A DNA stretch of 57,071 nucleotides from GCA-2697345 sp045565015. Its GTDB lineage: Bacteria; Pseudomonadota; Alphaproteobacteria; Rhodobacterales; Rhodobacteraceae. Both the position numbers and the translations under genes were made by a program. Below, piece by piece: positions 16,267 through 24,700 of the stretch (its first letter is position 1; each line of letters starts with the position of its first letter). The notes below the pieces were generated by a model. That model did no database searches. It had not been told where the DNA came from and saw only the letters and a list, made by a program, of their open reading frames with translations. The stretch is from positions 1-57,071 of the forward strand of contig JBJLGD010000009.1 in assembly GCA_045565015.1 (NCBI GenBank), written 5' to 3'.

Positions 16267-17391
16267 TTGAGAAAATTTTTTGGAACAGCTGCGATCACAG
16301 CAGCATTGAGTTTAACGCTCGCTTTTTCGCCTATTAGCGCTGGAGCAAAAGAAGTTAGAATAGCCATGGGAGCCTCAGGTGATGGAGCTCTACAAAAAGC
16401 TCAAAGGCTATATGCAAAAAATATAGAAGAGAGAACAGGTGGTGCATACACTGGACGAACATATGAAGGTACACTGCTAAATTACGTGGAAATGGCACAA
16501 GGTGTAGCAACAGGAATTGTTGAGGTTGGCTACTGGCCGCCGGCATATGTTCCTGGAGAATTCCCACTAACCAATTATGTAACAAATATAGCCGCAACAA
16601 TCGTTGAACCAGTTGCTGTAGCGGGCGCATTATCTGAATTTATTTTCAATTGTGCACCTTGTGTTGAAGAATTTCGTCGTAAAAACCAAGTGTTCAACGG
16701 CTTTGCAGTAGTTGGGCCTTATGTCTTAATGACCAATGAAAGAGTAAACGAGCTAAGCGACCTAAAAGGAATGCGAATTCGTGGCTTCAGTGCCTTCAAC
16801 AAACTTGTTGGACAAATGGGAGGCGCCGCAATTGCGGTTCCAGTTGGCGAAGTTTATCAAGCTCTCGCAACAGGACATCTCGAAGCCAATATCCATCTCT
16901 GGGATATAATCAACACATATTCTTTAGGTGATAGTATCGGTTATGTTTATGACACACCAATCGGTATCTACGGCGGTAACGCAATGTTTAATACGAATCT
17001 TGATTTCTGGAAGTCTCTCTCTGAGGAGCATAAACGAGCATTTTTTACCTCTGCTGGAGACTCATTAGCTTACGCGACGGTTATGTATGTTGAAAACAAC
17101 AAAAAACTCATAGCTAATGCTAAAGATCTTAAAGTTGAGCAGGTCAAAACACCAGCTTCGATCCACGAAGTTATTGAAACCTTCAGAGCGAACAATGTTC
17201 TAGAAACTATTGAAGCTGCTAAGACTGACAAAAATATCGCTAATGGTGGCGAAATGGGAGAACAAGTTGTTGCACTGATCGAAAAATGGCGTGGCTTAGT
17301 CGCAGGGATCGATGACACAGACGTTGATGCCGTGGCAAAACTATATCGTGATCAGCTTTTTGACAAGATTGACCTTTCTACTCTAGAGTAA
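16267..17391 (+). CDS. dctP: TRAP transporter substrate-binding protein (DctP)
   Basis: A 374-residue periplasmic receptor with a signal peptide (MRKFFGTAAITAALSLTLAF, cleaved near SAGA-KEV). The start is a TTG at 16267, chosen because AAGGGGGA ends six bases upstream. DctP features include the early YEGTLLNYVEMAQGVATG region, the strand KGMRIRGF with the Arg that usually salt-bridges a substrate carboxylate, and GEVYQALATGHLEANIH. NCAPC gives two close cysteines that could form a disulfide in the periplasm. It leads the P-Q-M order. TRAP receptors usually bind organic acids, so the island's substrate probably carries a carboxylate. Confidence 0.88.
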   Translation: MRKFFGTAAITAALSLTLAFSPISAGAKEVRIAMGASGDGALQKAQRLYAKNIEERTGGAYTGRTYEGTLLNYVEMAQGVATGIVEVGYWPPAYVPGEFPLTNYVTNIAATIVEPVAVAGALSEFIFNCAPCVEEFRRKNQVFNGFAVVGPYVLMTNERVNELSDLKGMRIRGFSAFNKLVGQMGGAAIAVPVGEVYQALATGHLEANIHLWDIINTYSLGDSIGYVYDTPIGIYGGNAMFNTNLDFWKSLSEEHKRAFFTSAGDSLAYATVMYVENNKKLIANAKDLKVEQVKTPASIHEVIETFRANNVLETIEAAKTDKNIANGGEMGEQVVALIEKWRGLVAGIDDTDVDAVAKLYRDQLFDKIDLSTLE

Positions 17392-17433
17392 GTTACGCTT
17401 TAGAAAAATAAAATAACGACAGGAGTACTATCT

Positions 17434-17955
17434 GTGAACTTTCTAGGTAATCTACTGTCAAGATTAACGGCAGTCTCAACATTTGTTGGGGCTGCCGCTA
17501 TCGTTTTGATGATCGTTCATGTATCAGCTGATGTTATTTTGAGAAATCTATTTCTGATTTCAATACCCGCGACCGGAGCCGTCGTAGGAAATTACTATAT
17601 GGCAATAGTATCTTTTCTGCCTGTTGCTCTAGCAGGTAAGTTAGAACAACATATTGCCGTCGATTTAGTCTATGACCGGCTACCAAACGGTATACAAAGC
17701 TGGAATCTCGCTCTGGTTCGATTGATAGTTGGAGTTGCAGCCGGTGGCGCTTCGTATGCCTTTTTGCTCGATGCTATTGAAAAATATCAATTTAACTCAT
17801 ACGTACTCGAGCTTGGGCTTAGAGTTCCATCATGGCCAGGTTACTTTATGTTGCCAATTGGTTTCGGTCTTTGGTCAGCAATTAATTTTTATAGATTAGC
17901 TGTAACAGTAACGGGATATGAGGATATGACTGCACCTCCAGTAACTGATGATTAA
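17434..17955 (+). CDS. dctQ: TRAP transporter small permease (DctQ)
   Basis: A 173-residue membrane protein with four hydrophobic helices in the pattern of TRAP small subunits: an N-terminal segment with FVGAAAIVLMIVHVSADVILRN, then a long loop with KLEQHIAVDLVYDRLP, and a last helix before a short polar tail. It starts with GTG at 17434 behind AGGAG. It is 42 bases after dctP and 15 bases before dctM. The small subunit docks with the large one in the inner membrane and is needed for sodium-driven uptake, but does not decide specificity. Confidence 0.85.
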   Translation: MNFLGNLLSRLTAVSTFVGAAAIVLMIVHVSADVILRNLFLISIPATGAVVGNYYMAIVSFLPVALAGKLEQHIAVDLVYDRLPNGIQSWNLALVRLIVGVAAGGASYAFLLDAIEKYQFNSYVLELGLRVPSWPGYFMLPIGFGLWSAINFYRLAVTVTGYEDMTAPPVTDD

Positions 17956-17970
17956 AGTAGGGATAGGTCA

Positions 17971-19281
17971 ATGAGTTTTGAAACGATTGGTCTTTTGAGT
18001 ATTGCAGCTCTTGTCACTCTACTCCTGCTTAGAGTTCCCATCGCGATAGCTCTTGGTTTAGTTTCTTTTTGTGGAATATGGATATTAATTGGTATTAACC
18101 CCGCTATGGGTATGCTTGAGGCAATTGCATATAATTTTGCTGCCTCTTGGACTTTGTCAGCTGTACCAATGTTTTTAATGATGGGTTATGTTTGTTACCA
18201 TGCTGGCTTAACTAAAGGAGTGTTCTCTGCCAGCCGAATTTGGCTAGATAGATTACCTGGGGGTGTGGCTATCGCCTCAGTGTTTGCATGCGCAGGGTTT
18301 GCAGCTGTAACCGGTTCAAGTATTGCTTGTGCTGCAGCCATGGGAAGAATTGCTATTCCAGAAATGATCCGCTTTAATTATGCACCGAGCCTAGCAACTG
18401 GCGTGATTGCAGCTGCGGGAACTTTGGGCGCTTTAATACCTCCCAGTATTGTACTTATCTTGTTTGGTATCTTTGCTAAAGTAAATATTGGGCAATTATT
18501 CTTAGGTGGAATAGGCGTAGGATTGCTGACAGCTTTTGTTTACTCAGCTATGATTATAATACGAGTAAAACTAAACCCCGCGCTTGCACAACCGGTCACC
18601 GAAAGACATAGTCTACTTGAAAAGTTTGAGTCGCTGCGTCCGACCTGGCCATTGGGTGTCATCGTTATTGTTATACTAGGCGGTATGTTTACCGGTATTT
18701 TCAGTGCAACCGAGGCGGGCGCCGTGGGTGCTACCGCATCTATATTGGTAGCAATTTATAACGGCACTATGACCCGTAAGGTACTCTTAGACTCTACTGT
18801 TGAAACTCTAACAACAACTGGTACGTTGTTTATTATAGCGATAGGTGCAAATCTACTGACTAGGCTTTTATCTCTATCTGGAACTGGAGATTTATTTACT
18901 TCATTTATAGCTGGTCTCGATGCAGGACCGACAACAATTCTTATTGGTATAGCAATTGTTTACCTCATTTTAGGTATGTTCCTTGAGCCAATTGGCGCGA
19001 TGCTGCTTACATTACCTGTTTTTCTTCCAATTCTGGGCGATGCCGGTATTAACTTGGTGTTCTTTGGTGTTTTTCTTGCTAAACTCCTTGAAATGGGCAT
19101 GATAACTCCCCCTATTGGTATTAATGTTTTTGTAATCAAAGGAGTAGTTGGTAATCTTACGACCTTAACTCAAATCTTTAGAGGGATTATTTGGTTTTTG
19201 GTTGCAGACGTTGTTGTTATCGCACTAATTTTAGCGTTTCCTGATATTATAACATATCTCCCTTTTAAACTATTGGACTGA
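17971..19281 (+). CDS. dctM: TRAP transporter large permease (DctM)
   Basis: A 436-residue integral membrane protein of the DctM/SiaM family with about twelve hydrophobic segments. Diagnostic pieces include FAAVTGSSIACAAAMGRIAIPEM, GTLGALIPPSIVLILFGIFA and FLEPIGAMLLTLPVFLPI, where conserved polar turns form the substrate and sodium sites. The length is normal. It follows dctQ by 15 bases with AGGGATAGG as ribosome site, and ends one base before the next SDR begins, so that SDR is probably part of the same transcript. Confidence 0.9.
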   Translation: MSFETIGLLSIAALVTLLLLRVPIAIALGLVSFCGIWILIGINPAMGMLEAIAYNFAASWTLSAVPMFLMMGYVCYHAGLTKGVFSASRIWLDRLPGGVAIASVFACAGFAAVTGSSIACAAAMGRIAIPEMIRFNYAPSLATGVIAAAGTLGALIPPSIVLILFGIFAKVNIGQLFLGGIGVGLLTAFVYSAMIIIRVKLNPALAQPVTERHSLLEKFESLRPTWPLGVIVIVILGGMFTGIFSATEAGAVGATASILVAIYNGTMTRKVLLDSTVETLTTTGTLFIIAIGANLLTRLLSLSGTGDLFTSFIAGLDAGPTTILIGIAIVYLILGMFLEPIGAMLLTLPVFLPILGDAGINLVFFGVFLAKLLEMGMITPPIGINVFVIKGVVGNLTTLTQIFRGIIWFLVADVVVIALILAFPDIITYLPFKLLD

Positions 19282-19282
19282 C

Positions 19283-20020
19283 ATGGGTATCCATAATTAT
19301 CATAACGCAATCGTCACAGGAGCGGCCAACGGGATTGGTGCTGCTAGTGTTCGCATGCTCGTAAAAGCAGGCCTTAACGTGGTTTCGGTTGATAAAGATA
19401 CTGACTCCTTAAGGAAGCTTAAAGAAGAAACGGGCTGCAATATACTAGCGTTGGACCTACGTAAAACTGACCAAATTTATACACTTTTAGAAGGTTATGA
19501 ATGCGACGTCTTAATTAATAACGCGGGCCTTGCCCACGATCTGGCAGCAGGCTTTTTAGGAACGACGCCAGCTCATGTTGATGAAATGCTGTCTGTGAAT
19601 TTGTCCGCGGCAATTCATATTATTCGAGCGCTTTTACCTCGTATGATTGAAAAAAAATCTGGCCATATTATTGAGATGGGATCAGTAGCGAGCCAGTATG
19701 CGCTTGGTTTGCCAGTTTATTCTGCTACAAAGGGCGCAATACATTCTTTGTCACGGGCACTTAGGATTGAATTAAACGGAACAAAAATTAGACATACAGA
19801 AATTTGTCCTGGCCGAACCTCAACCAGTTTTTTCAAAAGCGCTTTTCCAAATGAAAAAGCTCGTAGTGCATTTGTTGATCAAATCAAAAACCTGGATCCA
19901 GAAGATATTGCAGCAGCTATGGAATATGCTCTCAACGCACCACTCCATGTTAACGTCAGTATGATCGAGTTAACACCAGTAGATCAAGCTCCAGGAGCAA
20001 AAGCGCTTAACAAACGCTAA
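19283..20020 (+). CDS. SDR-family oxidoreductase (second copy), 3' of the TRAP genes
   Basis: A 245-residue classical SDR: VTGAANGIGAAS for the cofactor loop, VDKDTDSLRKL after the second strand (Asp, favouring NAD), LINNAGLAHDL, and the catalytic pair in PVYSATKGAIHS. It resembles the YdfG/serine 3-dehydrogenase-like SDR group that acts on 3-hydroxy acids. It begins one base after the dctM stop with no clear ribosome site of its own, so it probably relies on translational coupling. Being fused to the transport operon, it may act first on the imported compound. It ends immediately before the convergent glpK stop with no base between. Confidence 0.85.
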   Translation: MGIHNYHNAIVTGAANGIGAASVRMLVKAGLNVVSVDKDTDSLRKLKEETGCNILALDLRKTDQIYTLLEGYECDVLINNAGLAHDLAAGFLGTTPAHVDEMLSVNLSAAIHIIRALLPRMIEKKSGHIIEMGSVASQYALGLPVYSATKGAIHSLSRALRIELNGTKIRHTEICPGRTSTSFFKSAFPNEKARSAFVDQIKNLDPEDIAAAMEYALNAPLHVNVSMIELTPVDQAPGAKALNKR

Positions 20021-21514
20021 TTACATTGGTACACTCAATGAAGCTTCCACAGATCTTTTCCATAATAAGTATTTTTGCTTTCGATCCTTGTCATTCATCG
20101 TTGGCTTAAATTCTTTTTCTTTTGTCCATCTCGACGAAAACTCAAACTGATCCGGATAGACCCCCATTTCCATACCCGCCAACCAAGCAACACCTAACGC
20201 AGTTGCTTCTCTTGTAGCAGAGCGATCAACAGAAGCTCCTATAATATCTGATAAAAATTTCATTGCCCAATCGTTAGACGACATTCCACCATCCACTCGT
20301 AAAGTAGCGTTGATATCTTCTGTGTGCCAATCTGATGACATCGCTTCTAATAAATCACGGGTCTGGAAGCCAACACTTTCAAGAGCTGCTCTTGCCATTT
20401 CTGGAGCGCCTGTACTTCGTGTTAATCCAAAAACAGCACCACGACATTCTGAGTTCCAGTGTGGAGCACCTAAACCAACAAAAGCAGGTACAATGGTAAT
20501 CTTCTGACTTTCATCTGCCTGCATCGCCAATTGTTCAACTTCCGATGCTTCTTTTATAATTTTTAAGCTATCTCGCAACCATTGCACCACTGCGCCGGCA
20601 ACAAAAATTGATCCCTCTAATGCATATGTGGGTTGTCCGTTAAATTGATATGCAATTGTAGTTAATAATCTACTTTTTGATGCAACTGGAGTAAGACCAG
20701 TATTTAATAATGCAAAACATCCTGTCCCATAAGTTGCCTTCATCATTCCAGGTTCGAAACACGCCTGACCTATCATGGCAGCCTGTTGGTCTCCAGCAAC
20801 CCCTCGAATTGGTATACATGTTCCAAATATGTCTTTTTGTGTTTTTCCATAATTATCTGCAGAATTTTTGACTTCAGGTAACATTTTAGTAGGAATGTTT
20901 AACAGCCGGCATATCGTTTTACTCCAATAACCTTCTCGAATATCGTAGAGCATTGTTCGAGCGGCATTCGTAGCATCAGTTGCATGGATCTCCCCATTCG
21001 TAAATTTCCAAATTAAGAAACTATCAACTGTTCCAAATAATAAATCTCCTGTATCAGCTCGATCACGAGCACCTTCTACATTGTCTAAAATCCAGTTGAG
21101 TTTTGTACCTGAAAAATATGGATCCAATAACAAACCCGTACGCTCAGAAATCATCACTTCATGACCTTTATCACGAAGTGAAGCACACTGATCAGCTGTT
21201 CGCCTGTCTTGCCAGACAATAGCATTATGAACGGGCTCACCAGTAAATTTATCCCACACGATTACAGTTTCTCGCTGATTAGTTATTCCAATTGCAGTAA
21301 TATCAGAAGATGCTAAGTTAGCTTTTTTTATCGCATTTTGACAAGTCTCCAAGGTGGTAGACCAGAGGTCGTGAGGATCATGTTCAACCCAGCCAGATTG
21401 AGGGAAGTGTTGTTGAAACTCTATTTGGTCTATTGCAATGATCGCCATTTCATCATTAAAAATTATACTTCGTGTGGATGTAGTACCCTGATCAATTGCG
21501 AGTATATGTGTCAT
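20021..21514 (-). CDS. glpK: Glycerol kinase
   Basis: A 497-residue FGGY-family kinase with the full GlpK signature: ILAIDQGTTSTRSIIF at the start, GITNQRETVIVWDK, VWQDRRTADQC, the phosphate loop around ATYGTGCFALLNTG, and FVGLGAPHWNSECRGAVFGL. It phosphorylates glycerol to sn-glycerol 3-phosphate with ATP in the cytoplasm. The ATG at 21514 follows TTGGAG. No glycerol facilitator, glpD or glp regulator is next to it. It stands alone, convergent with the TRAP-linked SDR. Confidence 0.95.
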   Translation of the reverse strand: MTHILAIDQGTTSTRSIIFNDEMAIIAIDQIEFQQHFPQSGWVEHDPHDLWSTTLETCQNAIKKANLASSDITAIGITNQRETVIVWDKFTGEPVHNAIVWQDRRTADQCASLRDKGHEVMISERTGLLLDPYFSGTKLNWILDNVEGARDRADTGDLLFGTVDSFLIWKFTNGEIHATDATNAARTMLYDIREGYWSKTICRLLNIPTKMLPEVKNSADNYGKTQKDIFGTCIPIRGVAGDQQAAMIGQACFEPGMMKATYGTGCFALLNTGLTPVASKSRLLTTIAYQFNGQPTYALEGSIFVAGAVVQWLRDSLKIIKEASEVEQLAMQADESQKITIVPAFVGLGAPHWNSECRGAVFGLTRSTGAPEMARAALESVGFQTRDLLEAMSSDWHTEDINATLRVDGGMSSNDWAMKFLSDIIGASVDRSATREATALGVAWLAGMEMGVYPDQFEFSSRWTKEKEFKPTMNDKDRKQKYLLWKRSVEASLSVPM

Positions 21515-21544
21515 TCAAAACTCCAAGTAAAATTAATCTCAGGC

Positions 21545-21557
21545 TACCCATTGGGTA
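21545..21557. promoter_or_regulatory. Perfect short palindrome upstream of glpK
   Basis: TACCCATTGGGTA is a perfect 6-1-6 inverted repeat located 31 bases upstream of the glpK start codon. Its place suits an operator or a small 5' leader hairpin. No second copy was noticed in the window and no regulator can be named. Confidence 0.3.
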
Positions 21558-21735
21558 TCGTTTCGTACTATCTTTTATAAAATCTACGAGACTCCTAACT
21601 CTACACTATAACAGGTCACAAAATAAGCAAAATCAAAAAATAATAGTGTTCAAACAACAACTATTAAGACAAAAATCATTTTCGAAAAACAGAATCGTTC
21701 CAACGAATAGTTTTTAATGTAGAAATTAGCCCATA

Positions 21736-24700
21736 ATGGGGGACGGTCGATTTAAGATATTAGTCATTGTACTTTTTTGGCTGTGTTTCAGCTTGAGTGC
21801 TAGTGCATGCAATAGATACTGGGTTGCTGCCAGTGACGGGACGGATAAATTTTGGCATGATCGTGCGAATTGGTCAAACGCTTCTGGGGGCTCAGGTGGA
21901 GCAGTGGTACCTGGACGATATGAGATAGCCTGTTTTGATAATGGAAGTGTGGTAGACGCAAAACTAAATGGATATGTAAAAGTAAAACAGCTTAGAGTTA
22001 CGGGAACCTACAATGGGACCATTGATCTCAATGGTTACGAATTAGGCTCAGTAAGAAACTTAGTTATTTATAATGGCACAATTCTATTAAGTGGCAATTC
22101 ATACTTACGAACTTGGAGAGATTTTTACCTTTATGGAGGAGGTACTGTAACTGCTAGCGGTAGCGGGAGCAGGATTAAAGTCAGAAACAATCTACACATC
22201 TGGGGAACACTTACAGCACCAAGTAGTGGTAGTTTTAGTCTTTTGGGTGGCTTTAATCTCTATAGTAGTGGAACTTTTAATCATAATAATGGGACGGTCT
22301 CCATGTCACCACGCTGGAGAGGGACTACTGGTGCGGCTATAAAAATTGATGCAGGTCCAGGGACTGGCCGAAATTTTTATAATTTAACGAAGTCTGGGAA
22401 TAAGAATGTCACCATAACAACAAATGATATTAAGATTGAGAATAATCTAACAGCCTGGGGAGTTGGCAAAATTCGAGCCCAAAGTAATGATATTGAAATC
22501 GGAGGTAATTTAAGTTTCGGCAATGCAAACAATTTGGTTCCTGGTACTGGAACTGTTGAGTTTAATGGAACTTCAGCTCAAACAATAGATAGCAAAGCAA
22601 ACTTTTATAAACTGACAATCTCAAATTCCAATGTCTCTCTTCTCAGGAGTGCCAATATTTCTAATATATTAAGAATTAGACCAGGGGCAACTTTTGATAT
22701 CAATGGGAACAATTTAACTGCGTCAACCCTCGTTAATAATGGCAATTTGCAACTATCAGGAAACGAAACTCTTTCTATTACAACAAAAGATACCGATTCA
22801 GGAACCATTACCTATGATGGAACAGCTACTGGCTTAATTTATGGTAATACATACTATAATCTAGCGCTTAACACCTCTGGGACAATTACCTTAAATTCTA
22901 ATCTAGATGTGAATGGATCTCTTACAATCACAGACGGAACTCTAAATGCTGGGAACAATGATATCAATGTTGCCGGAAACTGGACAAACAACGACAGTTT
23001 TGTTTCTGGCACCGGAAAAGTCACGTTTGATGGAGCATCAGTTATTGTCACCGGAGGAACTGAAAGCTCAAATGACTTTTATGATGTTACGTTAGCGGGA
23101 ACTTCTGCTGCGCAATCGACAAACGCCATAGCGATTGACAATGACTTTGAAATCACTTCCTCCGGAACCTGGTATACCAACTGTTTAGCAATGAATATTT
23201 CGGGGACTTCAACGGTTGGAAGTGGTTCGATAGCCACGACTCTTTCACCCACATTGACATTCAATCCAACCGATTCCTCTACCGGTTTTACCTCTAGCTC
23301 AAATCTTATCTTAACATTTAATACTGCAATGCAAAATACTGATAACTCCACACTCACTGACTCAAATGTTGATAGTCTCATTACACTTAAAGATACCAAC
23401 TCTAGTGGTTCCGATATTGATTTTGATGCTACCATAAATTCGGAAAAAAAAATTATAACTATTAATCCAGATAGTAATTTTTCTAGTCTGCAGACCGTCT
23501 ATGTGGCTATTGGGACTACAGTAGAAAATTCGTGCGAAACTACAATTAGTGCAGCTTCCGCAACCTTTACAGTGGCAGATACCGCAGGACCAACTGAAAC
23601 TTGGAGCCCGGCAAATTCGGCAACGGAAATTGCCGTAGATTCGAATATAACCTTGACGTTCAATGAGGCAGTCAGAAATATTGATGACACTGTCTTGACA
23701 GACACTAATGTGGACAGCCTGATTACTCTCAAGACAACTAATTCAAGTGGGTCTGATATTGATTTTAATGCTACAATTGATTCAGACAAAAAGATTATTA
23801 CTATCAATCCAGACGGTGACTTCTCGAGTGAGCAAGTAATCTATGTTGCTATCGGTACAACTGTTGAAGACGACGCGAATAATGCAATCAGCGCATCCTC
23901 AGCAACCTTTACTGCTCGAAACACAGGTACTAACGATACAAGTTCTCCAACAATAACCTTTAGTCCTCTAAATTCTGCGACCGGTGTGGCCAAGGATGCA
24001 AACATAACTCTAACCTTTAACGAAGCCCTAAGAAATAATGACGACACTGAAATCACAGACGCCAATGTCGACAGCTTAATTACACTCAAGCGAACCAACT
24101 CAAGTGGAAGTGATATAGCATTTGATGCCACTATAGATCCTGCCAAAAGAGTTATCACAATAAATCCAAGCAGTGATTTTTCAAGTGAACAAGTGATCTA
24201 TGTTGCCATTGAAGCGTCAGTTGAAGATTCATACGATAACGCAATTAGTGCTAGTTCGGCTACCTTTACTTCGGCTGACTCCGTTTCGCCTATACTATCT
24301 TTTGATCCTCAAGATTTAGAAAATCCGGTGCCAGTTACGGATAACATAACAATAACCTTTAGTGAGCCTATCAGGAATACCGATGACTCAGCATTAACCA
24401 GTACCAATGTAGATAGCTTAATTACCTTAAAGGATACCGACGAGAATGGATCTGACATAGACTTTAATGCGACTATAGATTCTGATAAGAAAATTATTAC
24501 AATTGATCCAAATAGTAGCTTTTCAAGTGAACAAACGGTTTATCTGGCTATTGGTACAACGGTCGAGGATAGCTCTGATAATGTTATCACCGCAAGTTCC
24601 ATAACCTTTATAGCAGCTGACTCAACGGCTCCTAATCTAGACTTCACTCCCGCAGATTCTAAAACAGGAGTAGCTGTCAATTCCGACATTACCATAGCCT

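Noticed and set aside
20000..20040. A terminator expected between the abutting convergent SDR and glpK genes
   Set aside because: No inverted repeat or U run is visible at the junction.
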